DNA of 64,000 nucleotides, from positions 1-64,000 of the forward strand of contig NZ_JACJOG010000012.1 in the NCBI RefSeq assembly GCF_014695375.1, read 5' to 3'. The notes under the pieces are model-generated. The model saw nothing but the letters and a program-made list of their open reading frames with translations. It searched no databases and was not told the DNA's origin. The position numbers and the translations under genes were made by a program. Position 1 is the stretch's first letter. Every line of letters starts with the position of its first letter. Source of the stretch: Coleofasciculus sp. FACHB-T130 (lineage in GTDB: Bacteria > Cyanobacteriota > Cyanobacteriia > Cyanobacteriales > FACHB-T130). Positions 18,398 to 26,205 of the stretch are shown in pieces.

Positions 18398-18613
18398 CTT
18401 TACTCTTCACACCACTTAACCTTCTCCCCCATTCTTCATTGTCAGATGCTTTCTAACATGAAGAGAGAGAAGATTTGTTTTATTTCAGCCAGAGTGTTCC
18501 TTCGTTGAAATTTCAGTAGCGATCGCATCCGATGAAACAACCAGAATCATTGCGATCGCAAGCAGGAATCGCTGCTAAAACAAAGAGTAGAAGCACTACT
18601 CTATAAAATCACC

Positions 18614-19591
18614 ATGACACCGAAAACAACGCGCCGTGCTTTCTTAGCCACTAGCATAGCTGTAGCAGGAGGAATTGTCGGCACTGCGGCGTTGAAAGAA
18701 GAGCGGACGCCTGCGGAGTCATCTCCAACGCCGGTGACAGCAACCATACCGGAACGGGAATTGGGAAGTACTGGGGTGCGTCTCCCGATTCTCGGTTTAG
18801 GGGGTGCTGGACAGACACCATTATCCTGGGAAAATTCGGAAGAGAAAGCGATCGCGCTCGTTGAAAAAGCTTTAGCTCTTGGCATTCGTCACTTTGATAC
18901 AGGGGCAAGCTATGGCCCTAGTGAATATTATCTAGGAAAAGTTCTACCTGCACATCGAAGTAGGTTGTTCCTAAGCAGTAAGACGGCTATCCGCGACCGA
19001 GATGGGGCTTGGCGAGAGTTGGAGCGCAGTCTCAAACGTCTGAATACAGATTACCTTGACCTGTGGCAACTCCATCATGTCTCTTTTGAGCCAGAACTAG
19101 ACGAAATTTTTGGGCGTAGCGGTGCAATTCAGGCTTTGGAAGAGGCAAAACAGCAAAAGTTAGTGCGTTTCGTTGGCATCACCGGGCACCACGAACCGGC
19201 AATTATCGCTGAAGGCTTGCGCCGCTATGCCTTTGACACAACACTTATTCCCATCAATGCTGCGGATAAACACCATCCACGCCCGTTTATCCCCGCAGTG
19301 CTACCAGTGGCGCGGGAGAAAAAGACGGGTGTGATTGCCATGAAGGTGCCAGCTTATGGGCGTCTATTTAAGCCGGGAGTGTTGGAGGGAATGCATCAAG
19401 CGTTAGGATATTCGCTGTCAGTCCCAGGTGTACATTGTGCAGTCATTGCCGCTGAAAATCCTACACAGTTAGAGTCAAATGTCAAGGTAGCCCAGGCATT
19501 CCAACCACTTGCTGAGAGAGCGATCGCAGAAATTGAGCAACGCACTGCTGCTGCTTGGGAGGATAATACTTTCTTCCGCGCTTGGACTTGA
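18614..19591 (+). CDS. Aldo/keto reductase with Tat-like signal
   Basis: 325 residues. A twin-arginine motif (TTRRAFLATSIAVAGGIVG, about 5-23) suggests export folded, through Tat. The AKR barrel starts at about 45 (RELGSTGVRLPILGLGGAG). The catalytic tetrad can be placed at Asp in HFDTGASYG, the Tyr in the same segment, Lys in FLSSKT, and His in LWQLHHVS. These enzymes reduce carbonyls with NADPH; an exported copy is odd because NADPH is cytosolic, so the signal may be an anchor, or the cofactor may be tightly bound. It precedes the multicopper oxidase by 258 bases. The substrate is unknown; a link to iron handling is only contextual. Confidence 0.82.
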   Translation: MTPKTTRRAFLATSIAVAGGIVGTAALKEERTPAESSPTPVTATIPERELGSTGVRLPILGLGGAGQTPLSWENSEEKAIALVEKALALGIRHFDTGASYGPSEYYLGKVLPAHRSRLFLSSKTAIRDRDGAWRELERSLKRLNTDYLDLWQLHHVSFEPELDEIFGRSGAIQALEEAKQQKLVRFVGITGHHEPAIIAEGLRRYAFDTTLIPINAADKHHPRPFIPAVLPVAREKKTGVIAMKVPAYGRLFKPGVLEGMHQALGYSLSVPGVHCAVIAAENPTQLESNVKVAQAFQPLAERAIAEIEQRTAAAWEDNTFFRAWT

Positions 19592-19753
19592 TTGTTTTAA
19601 CCGCAAAGGACGCAGAAAAATTCGCCCTCACGACGATTACCGAACCTCACTATCGAAAAAACGGCGATGAAAGTCGCACGACGCCTTAATGCTATGTATG
19701 CACTGTCAAAACTAGGCAAGCAATTTTACTAACGTTTATCTTGATTTACTTAT

Positions 19754-19768
19754 TGAGAATAATTGACA
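19754..19768 (+). promoter_or_regulatory. Candidate Fur box upstream of the multicopper oxidase
   Basis: TGAGAATAATTGACA matches the 7-1-7 Fur consensus TGATAATnATTATCA at all but about three of the 14 specified positions. It lies 81 bases before the oxidase start codon, a plausible promoter-overlapping distance. Iron-dependent repression of the oxidase-FTR1 cluster would follow if Fur binds. This is a by-eye match, and AT-rich DNA gives chance matches. Confidence 0.45.
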
Positions 19769-19849
19769 ATAAATGAACAGAGTTTTATACTCTTCTGGAA
19801 TTATTTACAAACTTTCCTCAATTGATCGGCGCGAACCGTCGATCGTGTC

Positions 19850-20884
19850 ATGCCGAAGAACCCACTACTATTACTACAACAAGGAAAACCTTTGAGCCGC
19901 CGCAAACTGCTGGCACTCGGATTAGCAGGAGTCGGTGTGACTGGTGCAGCGTTAGCCGGAGGTAATGCTTTACGCTTGGCTTTACCCGGTCTCAATAAAA
20001 AACGAACGCTCCCAGCAAGAGTGCCACCAGTTGCCAGCGATACACCCGCCGATCCGAGTGGCTTAAACCCCATGACGGTGTTGCGAGATTTTGATTATGG
20101 CACGATTAAGCAGGAAAATGGACGGGCAATCCGGGAATTTCGGATTGTTGCGGAGAATTCCATGCTACAGCTCAATAGTGCGGTTTCTTATAACACCTGG
20201 ACTTTCAACAATCGCGTACCAGGGCCAACATTACGGGCAAAAGAAGGCGATCGCATTCGCGTTCTTTTCCTCAATCAAGGTGGACATTCCCACTCGATGC
20301 ACTTTCATGGCTTCCACCGTTCTGAGATGGATGGAGTGCGTCCGGTGCGCCACGGAGCCGCAACGATTTATGAGTTTGACGCAGAACCGTTTGGCGTGCA
20401 TCTGTACCACTGTCACACGGAGCCTGTGACGCGGCATATTAGCAAAGGTCTGTACGGTATGTTTATCATCGACCCTCCTGAGGCTCGTCCACCAGCAGAT
20501 GAGATGGTGTTGATGATGGCTGGCTATGACATCGATGAGGATCGGAAAAATGAACTTTATGCCTTTAATGGTCTGCCTGACTATTACATGATGCACCCGA
20601 TCCCGATTTACCAGAATCAACTGATTCGCCTATACGTTCTGAACATGATTGAGTTCGATGTAGCGGCAACGTTTCACCTGCACGCCAATATGTTTCAGGT
20701 GTATCGCACTGGGCGCACTCTAACTCCCAGTGAAGAAACAGATGTCATCACGATGGGTACCGCTGAGCGGCATATCCTAGAATTTTCCTTCCGGTACCCG
20801 GGGAAATATATGTTTCATCCCCATCAGGATGAGATGGCAGAACACGGTTGTATGGGTCAGTTTGAAGTAATGGGTTCCGCTTAG
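19850..20884 (+). CDS. Two-domain-type multicopper oxidase, Tat-exported
   Basis: 344 residues. A twin-Arg signal (PLSRRKLLALGLAGVG, about 14-29) is followed by two cupredoxin domains. Copper ligands visible are HSMHFHGFH (about 147-155), HLYHCHTEP with a following RH and GMF (about 185-205), FHLHANMFQ (about 273) and FHPHQDEMAEHG (about 322-333). The Cys-containing type-1 copper set is seen only in the first domain; the second has HPH in place of HCH. These enzymes oxidise metals or organics using O2. Next to FTR1, the simplest role is periplasmic Fe(II) oxidation, comparable to Fet3 with Ftr1 in yeast; laccase-like or copper-protective activity remains possible. Short size fits two-domain enzymes. 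Confidence 0.82.
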   Translation: MPKNPLLLLQQGKPLSRRKLLALGLAGVGVTGAALAGGNALRLALPGLNKKRTLPARVPPVASDTPADPSGLNPMTVLRDFDYGTIKQENGRAIREFRIVAENSMLQLNSAVSYNTWTFNNRVPGPTLRAKEGDRIRVLFLNQGGHSHSMHFHGFHRSEMDGVRPVRHGAATIYEFDAEPFGVHLYHCHTEPVTRHISKGLYGMFIIDPPEARPPADEMVLMMAGYDIDEDRKNELYAFNGLPDYYMMHPIPIYQNQLIRLYVLNMIEFDVAATFHLHANMFQVYRTGRTLTPSEETDVITMGTAERHILEFSFRYPGKYMFHPHQDEMAEHGCMGQFEVMGSA

Positions 20885-20960
20885 TAGAAATTTTCGCAAA
20901 AAGTAGTTGATATAGTTTTGCAACTACTAGATAATAAACCCCGGAATCTGAATAAAAAAA

Positions 20961-22013
20961 ATGTCTCAAAACTCTTCAATGATGCCTTCTTTTCGGTCTT
21001 TATCTTATACCGTGGCGATCGCTGGTTTAATCGCTCTCACCAGCTGTGGGAATGCCCCAACCACCGACAACACCGCATCCCCAGCAGCGAGTCCCTCGAC
21101 CGCAGCTTCTTCCCCTGCAAGTACCACAGAAACGGCTGCTCACAATCACAGTAGTGGTAAGCAAATCAACATTAACACGGCTATTCTCTCCGAGTTAGAC
21201 AAATTAGAAGCAAAATTAGGCATTCCAGCACTGTCTAATAAAATTCAAGCAAGTCGTCCCTACGGCAGTCCTGAGGAATTAGTTACCAAAAAAGTAATTA
21301 GCCAGGAGCAATATGACCAAGTGAAAGACATGGTCACGATTCAGGATGTGGTGCTAACTGGGGAAGCCAAAGACGTTGATTATATGACCAAGTTAGGCTT
21401 AATGAAAGGTCATCTCTTGGTTGCTAGAGAACTTCTAGATCAACAAAAACCCGACCAAGCCGAACCTCATATTGGACACCCGGTAGAAGAAATCTACGTG
21501 GATGTAGAAGACCAACTCAAGGAACGCAACGTCAAAGAATTTAAGACAACTTTGATTAGCCTGCAAGATTTAATAAAGTCCAAACCCAAGGATGCCAGCG
21601 TGAAAACAAGTTTCGCTCAGTCCACAGAGGCTGTGGACGCGGCAATTCAGGCTTTACCCGAAACCCAACGCCAGTCTCCAAAATTTGTGCTACAGACGAT
21701 CAACGGGTTGCTGGATGCGGCGAATGCAGAATATGGAGCCGCGATCGCTAACGGCAAAATCTCCGCTGCGATTGAGTATCAAGACTCGCGGGGGTTTGTT
21801 AACTACGCCGACACTTTGTATAAAGGGATCGCCGATAAAATGGTTAAAGAAAATCCGGAAGCCCACAAAGCGATCGCAGACAGCATGACCCAGTTGAAAA
21901 CTGCTTGGCCCTCCGCTATTCCCCCGGCTGCACCCGTAAAGACTCCGGAGGAAGTAAACCAGCTAATCAAGACAATTGAGAAAAACGCTCAAGCTGCGAT
22001 CGCGAAGAGTTAA
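20961..22013 (+). CDS. Helix-hairpin-helix lipoprotein of the iron cluster
   Basis: 350 residues. A lipobox (LTSCG, Cys about 29) marks a lipoprotein, followed by a Ser/Ala/Pro/Thr linker and a short HNH sequence. A ComEA-like helix-hairpin-helix region lies at about 67-122 (ININTAILSELDKLEAKLGI). The rest (about 135-350) is all-helical and includes EPHIGHPVEEIYVDVEDQL, whose GHxxE core (His173, Glu176) recalls the metal-binding HxxE motif of imelysin/EfeO-type iron proteins. HHH in ComEA binds DNA, but here the context is iron: the gene follows the oxidase by 76 bases and precedes the ferritin-like gene by 24. A periplasmic iron-relay role is inference. Confidence 0.7.
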   Translation: MSQNSSMMPSFRSLSYTVAIAGLIALTSCGNAPTTDNTASPAASPSTAASSPASTTETAAHNHSSGKQININTAILSELDKLEAKLGIPALSNKIQASRPYGSPEELVTKKVISQEQYDQVKDMVTIQDVVLTGEAKDVDYMTKLGLMKGHLLVARELLDQQKPDQAEPHIGHPVEEIYVDVEDQLKERNVKEFKTTLISLQDLIKSKPKDASVKTSFAQSTEAVDAAIQALPETQRQSPKFVLQTINGLLDAANAEYGAAIANGKISAAIEYQDSRGFVNYADTLYKGIADKMVKENPEAHKAIADSMTQLKTAWPSAIPPAAPVKTPEEVNQLIKTIEKNAQAAIAKS

Positions 22014-22037
22014 CCAATCTAGGACATCACCGAAAGC

Positions 22038-22472
22038 ATGAAAGAGCTTGACCAAAAAAAGACTATTGACCTGCTGAACACAATCATGGAATTTGAGCTG
22101 GCAGGAGTGGTGCGTTATACCCATTATTCCTTGATGGTAATTGGCCCCAATCGAATTCCGATTGTGGAATTTTTCAAATTGCAGGCAACTGAGTCTTTGA
22201 CCCATGCCCAACAAGCGGGAGAAATTCTGACAGGTTTAGAGGGACATCCCAGCCTACGAATTGCTCCCATTGAGGAAACCTATAAACATTCGGTGCAGGA
22301 CATTTTGCGGGAAAGCTTCAATCATGAAAAGAAAGCGCTAGACCTCTATAAAACCTTGCTAGACACTGTTGCCGATGCCAGCATTTACTTGGAAGAATTT
22401 GCCCGCACGATGATTGGCACCGAAGAAATGCACACCATAGAAATCAAAAAGATGTTGCGCGACTTTAGCTAA
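22038..22472 (+). CDS. Ferritin-like (bacterioferritin-type) protein
   Basis: 144 residues forming a four-helix bundle with di-iron ligands. They are Glu in IMEFELAGVVRYTHYSLM, ExxH in ATESLTHAQQAGE, Glu in ESFNHEKKAL, and ExxH in GTEEMHTIEIKKML. Bacterioferritins and Dps-like proteins oxidise Fe(II) and store or detoxify it. It lacks a signal peptide, so it is cytosolic. It begins 24 bases after the helix-hairpin-helix lipoprotein and precedes FTR1 by 244 bases, suggesting co-regulated storage of imported iron. Shorter than typical bacterioferritin (about 155); whether it forms a 24-mer cannot be told. Confidence 0.85.
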   Translation: MKELDQKKTIDLLNTIMEFELAGVVRYTHYSLMVIGPNRIPIVEFFKLQATESLTHAQQAGEILTGLEGHPSLRIAPIEETYKHSVQDILRESFNHEKKALDLYKTLLDTVADASIYLEEFARTMIGTEEMHTIEIKKMLRDFS

Positions 22473-22489
22473 TGGGTAATGGGTAAGCA

Positions 22490-22649
22490 GAGTTTTGAGT
22501 TTTAAATATTGAGCTTTGAGCTAGAAGAAAGTTCTAATTGCGGTTCTCGGTTATGTGAGGTACATTCTCAAAACTGAAAAGCTTGATAATCGTGAATTTT
22601 GGCGTACCTCACTGGTGCAATAACCGCGATCGCTCAAAACTCAAAACTC
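22490..22649. repeat. Nested palindromic element between ferritin-like and FTR1 genes
   Basis: Outer arms of 14 bp (GAGTTTTGAGTTTT, 22490-22503, and its complement 22636-22649) enclose inner arms. CGGTTATGTGAGGTAC (22548-22563) pairs with GTACCTCAC (22604-22612) plus ATAACCG (22620-22626), leaving a seven-base bulge. The whole can fold into one long hairpin. It could attenuate or uncouple FTR1 expression from the genes before it, or be a miniature dispersed palindrome. Confidence 0.55.
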
Positions 22650-22716
22650 AGATGAGATAAACTCTTGCCTCTACAACTTTTTTTTCCCAATTGCTTACTA
22701 CCAATTACCAATCGTC

Positions 22717-23685
22717 ATGGATTTTAGTTCTGCGCTACCTACCTTTGCGATCACCCTCCGCGAAGGCGTTGAAGCCGCCCTCGTTGTGGGGATCGTGCTG
22801 GCTTGCTTAAAAAAAGCCAAGCAGAGTTCCCTGAACCCTTGGGTTTATGGGGGTGTTGGGGCTGGGCTTGCCGCCAGTGCCGTAGTAGGCGTTCTGTTAG
22901 CCTGGATAGCTCAAGCGCTCTCGAAATCCAATCAACCCTTTGCACCCGTCCTGGAGCCACTTCTGGAGGGTGTATTCAGTGTAATCGCGATCGCGATGCT
23001 CAGCTGGATGCTCATCTGGATGACTCAACAGGCACGCTCGATGAAAGCATCTGTCGAAGGAGCCGTTACATCGGCTCTGAGGCAAAAAGGGGGTTCTGGT
23101 TGGGGTATTTTTAGCCTAATTTTCATCGCAGTTCTGCGGGAAGGTTTTGAAACGGTTCTCTTTATCCTTGCCAAATTTCAACAAGGTTTAATTCCAGCTT
23201 TGGGTGCCTTGGCTGGCTTAGGAGTTGCTGCTGGGATTGGTGTTGCTTTATTCAAGTGGGGAATTCGGATTAATATCCGCCTATTTTTCCAGGTGATGGG
23301 CGTTTTATTGATCCTAGTTGTTGCAGGTTTAGTCGTATCCTCGTTGAGCTATTTTGACTCAGCGATTGCTACATTAGCTCAAATGGATCGGAAGTCAGAA
23401 GCTTTGTGTTTCTACTACGAACGGTTTGCTAAAAATCCCTCTTGTATTTTGGGACCAATGGTTTGGAATACGACCCAAATTTTTCCCGATGACAAGTTTC
23501 CTGGCCTACTTTTTAGCGCCTTGTTCGGATATACCGATAAGCTCTACGTCGTTCAAGCAGTCAGTTACCTGCTGTTTTTGCTGACTATTGGGGGCATTTA
23601 TTTCCGCAGTATTACCGGACGCACCAGTGTAGCCGCGGCAAATGGTAAATCGGCACAAAAACCGATTAGCTATCGGCAAGAATAG
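22717..23685 (+). CDS. FTR1 family iron permease
   Basis: 322 residues, about seven transmembrane helices. The two REGxE signatures that bind ferric iron are both present: REGVE (about 15-19) and REGFE (about 141-145). FTR1/EfeU permeases import Fe(III) delivered by a coupled oxidase. Here the multicopper oxidase upstream in the same orientation is the obvious partner, replacing EfeB-type or Fet3-type oxidases. A strong terminator follows 40 bases after the stop. The 244-base gap before it holds the palindromic element, so it may also have its own promoter. Confidence 0.92.
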   Translation: MDFSSALPTFAITLREGVEAALVVGIVLACLKKAKQSSLNPWVYGGVGAGLAASAVVGVLLAWIAQALSKSNQPFAPVLEPLLEGVFSVIAIAMLSWMLIWMTQQARSMKASVEGAVTSALRQKGGSGWGIFSLIFIAVLREGFETVLFILAKFQQGLIPALGALAGLGVAAGIGVALFKWGIRINIRLFFQVMGVLLILVVAGLVVSSLSYFDSAIATLAQMDRKSEALCFYYERFAKNPSCILGPMVWNTTQIFPDDKFPGLLFSALFGYTDKLYVVQAVSYLLFLLTIGGIYFRSITGRTSVAAANGKSAQKPISYRQE

Positions 23686-23725
23686 CGCCAATTGCAAGAT
23701 TCTAGAGATTGGTATAGAGGTAGTC

Positions 23726-23767
23726 ATAGAAAAACCCGTTTTCTTCTCAGAAAACGGGTTTTTCTAT
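23726..23767 (+). terminator. Rho-independent terminator after FTR1
   Basis: A perfect 18-bp stem (arms 23726-23743 and 23750-23767) with loop TTCTCA, GC-rich at its centre (AACCCG/CGGGTT) and followed by TTTT. It ends the iron cluster transcript. Confidence 0.85.
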
Positions 23768-24002
23768 TTTCGGATTGTTTTAGCGACATACCGATTGTCC
23801 CACCGCTTCAGGGTGACAGGAACAATACGTCCTTTGCAAAAATGAGCGATCGCCAGTTGCTAAGCAGGAAAGTCTAGCCCTAGAAAAGAAATTGCTACCC
23901 TCTTTAGTCACATAAAGGTTAGCTTATCTCTCTTGCTCAACTCCGAAGTGCTTTGGCAGCAGGACAAAAGCATTAAACTCTGGCAGATGCACAGGAGAAT
24001 TC

Positions 24003-24302
24003 TTAAGCACTACCTGTGAAGGCGACTTCTGGAAATTTTGCCTGAGCATCAGACATAGAACGGCGTTTGCCTTCCTCTTGCCAGTAGTTAATCACTTCTG
24101 TCGCTTTGTTGAGCAACGCGACGCGCTCTTGATCGGTAATCCAATGCTTGGCTTCCAACTCATTTTTTAGCTGTTCCCAAGCATCGTTCCGAGGCCAGAA
24201 AAAGTAAGATGTCAGGGGGCTGGTGCCTTTGCCTACTACTTGGTCAACCGCTAGTGCAACGTTCTCTTCCAGCCAGAGAACCTTTAAAATAAACCTCGAC
24301 AA
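24003..24302 (-). CDS. Plastid-type ribosomal protein PSRP-3/Ycf65
   Basis: 99 residues matching the probable 30S ribosomal protein PSRP-3 (Ycf65) family found in cyanobacteria and plastids: [40 protein letters not shown] and INYWQEEGK are its hallmarks. The start must be TTG at 24302: a TGA stop is the codon just upstream in frame, GGAGG sits five bases before the TTG, and homologous sequence begins exactly there. A rare TTG start may lower translation. It is monocistronic. Confidence 0.9.
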   Translation of the reverse strand: MSRFILKVLWLEENVALAVDQVVGKGTSPLTSYFFWPRNDAWEQLKNELEAKHWITDQERVALLNKATEVINYWQEEGKRRSMSDAQAKFPEVAFTGSA

Positions 24303-24429
24303 TCACACCTCCAGGGAAGTCCCAGGCTTGTTGAATACTCTACAAACGATTATTTTACACCTAGGCGATCGTGGATAGCTATGTGTTTGCTCATCGGATA
24401 TTTTAATTGGGATTGGGAGGTGCTTTGCA

Positions 24430-25263
24430 GTGGTTCAAGAATCTAGTTGCCTAAGTTTAGTCGTTTTCGATATTGACGGTGTGGTGCGAGATGTTGGGGG
24501 ATCTTACCGACGGGCGCTGGCTGATACTGTGGAGCAGTTTACTGACGGTGCTTACCGACCAACCCCAGAGGAAATTGACCATCTGAAGTTGGAAGGGATG
24601 TGGAATAACGATTGGGAGGCATCCCAAGAGTTGGTATATCGTTACTTTGAAAGCGCTGGCCAGAAAAGATCGCAGCTAAGCCTTGATTATGACGTTTTGG
24701 TTGCTTTTTTCCAATCGCGGTATCGAGGGCCAGATCCTCACCATTGGACGGGTTATATCTGCGATGAACCGCTGCTATTACAGCCGAGCTATCTAGAGCA
24801 ATTAACAGCGGCTGGGATTCCCTGGGGCTTTTTTAGCGGTGCTACCCGTGGATCGGCTAATTATGTTTTGGAGCAACGCTTGGGTTTAAAGTCGCCATTG
24901 CTCATTGCGATGGAGGATGCTCCGGGTAAACCCGATCCGACAGGGCTGTTTGCGGCAGTACAAGCGATGGAAGAAAGATCGTCGGTTCCCCCCTCAACCC
25001 CGGTTATTTATGTGGGAGATACGGTTGCCGATATTTACACGATTGAAAAGGCGCGATCGCTTAGCGTCTCCCCAGGAGAATCGCTCCACCCTGACCGTCG
25101 TTGGATTGCAGTGGGCATTTTGCCACCCCACGTTCAGGAAAACCAGCAACAAAGGGATGCTTATGCAAATGCTCTCAAGGCTGCTGGTGCTGCTGCGATT
25201 TTCAGCAATGTACAGGAATTGACACCCGTGCAGATTTTACAACTGGTCAATTCACCAGAATGA
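24430..25263 (+). CDS. HAD superfamily phosphatase (TIGR01548-like)
   Basis: 277 residues from a GTG start at 24430 with GGGAGG upstream. HAD motif I is VVFDIDGVVRDV (nucleophile Asp and acid Asp), motif II the Ser/Thr in FFSGATRGS, and motif IV GDTVADIYTIEKA. A helical cap (about 35-110) holds LEGMWNNDWEASQELVYRYF. It hydrolyses a phosphate ester; the substrate is not evident. The sequence resembles the cyanobacterial TIGR01548 group, once noted as near imidazoleglycerol-phosphate enzymes. No linked pathway genes are nearby. Confidence 0.82.
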   Translation: MVQESSCLSLVVFDIDGVVRDVGGSYRRALADTVEQFTDGAYRPTPEEIDHLKLEGMWNNDWEASQELVYRYFESAGQKRSQLSLDYDVLVAFFQSRYRGPDPHHWTGYICDEPLLLQPSYLEQLTAAGIPWGFFSGATRGSANYVLEQRLGLKSPLLIAMEDAPGKPDPTGLFAAVQAMEERSSVPPSTPVIYVGDTVADIYTIEKARSLSVSPGESLHPDRRWIAVGILPPHVQENQQQRDAYANALKAAGAAAIFSNVQELTPVQILQLVNSPE

Positions 25264-25417
25264 GCGAATCGTGTAGCAGCGGGCGAGTGGGTATTGCTTC
25301 ATACGAATGGGTGAGCGGTTAAGGTGAGTTTAAATACACCTAGCAGGGCGAAGGGGAAGCGGGGCTGCCATCAGTAGATTGGAACAGTAGAAACAACACT
25401 TCCCAGGAAAATTCATC

Positions 25418-25891
25418 ATGCAATCAACCAATCAATTTGAAGCCATGACTCCTCAAGCCGCTGCTACCAATGCGATTAAAAAGCCAGTTCTGCGTAGAGG
25501 TTCCCGCGATCGCGCAGTGGTAGAACTCCAACAACTACTCGCTCATTGGGGCTATTATGCCACTCCTTTCGATGATGTGTTTGACCTCCCCGTCGAAAAT
25601 GCCGTGAAAGCTTTTCAACACCGCGTCTTTCTAGTAGAAGATGGGATTGTTGGCGCTAAGACGTGGCAAGCTCTTTACTCTGGTGCCCCCGTTGATATGC
25701 CGGAACTGAGACTAGGTAGCCGTGGTGAAGCAGTGAAAACCCTTCAGAAAGTCCTACAGTTGATTCCCGATGGTATATTTGGGTCAATTACCCAGAATAC
25801 TGTGAAAAGCTTCCAAAGCTCCCGTGGCTTGGTAGCGGATGGAATTGTCGCTTCTCGCACTTGGTTTGAGTTGAGCAAGCTACCTCACTAA
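25418..25891 (+). CDS. Peptidoglycan-binding domain protein
   Basis: 157 residues with two PG_binding_1 repeats. The first (about 27-85) runs from VLRRGSRDRAVVELQQLLA to FQHRVFLVEDGIVGAKTWQAL; the second (about 94-155) from LRLGSRGEAVKTLQKVLQ to VADGIVASRTWFEL and is a little shortened. There is no signal peptide, so whether it reaches the cell wall is unclear. It is related to the longer exported protein at 52683-53300. Likely role: binding glycan of the wall as an accessory protein. Confidence 0.85.
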   Translation: MQSTNQFEAMTPQAAATNAIKKPVLRRGSRDRAVVELQQLLAHWGYYATPFDDVFDLPVENAVKAFQHRVFLVEDGIVGAKTWQALYSGAPVDMPELRLGSRGEAVKTLQKVLQLIPDGIFGSITQNTVKSFQSSRGLVADGIVASRTWFELSKLPH

Positions 25892-26205
25892 GAAGTTGTT
25901 GCATCGGGATGTGGTGGCGCTCCTTTTTTACCCGCATCCCTCGTATCGAATTGGAACTTTCAACCAGCGCGATCGCTCTAGAAGTCTAAGGGCGATCCGC
26001 TGTGCTTTTCGTGCTGGTTATTTAATCGGGAGTCTCAACTGTGCAGAAAATCGATAAATTTTTACTCAGAATGCAGCTTCTGACCGCAGAGAGTGTGCGG
26101 AGCGGGTATCGCCATCTATATTAAGAAACGACCTGTAAAATTCTGCAATTACTGCCCATATTTCAGCAGATGTGCAAAATTTCTTCCCATTCGTCTGTTA
26201 TTTTT

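Noticed and set aside
20961-22013. Competence DNA-uptake protein ComEA
   Set aside because: Only the HHH segment fits; lipobox, long C-terminal domain and iron-gene context argue against a plain competence role.
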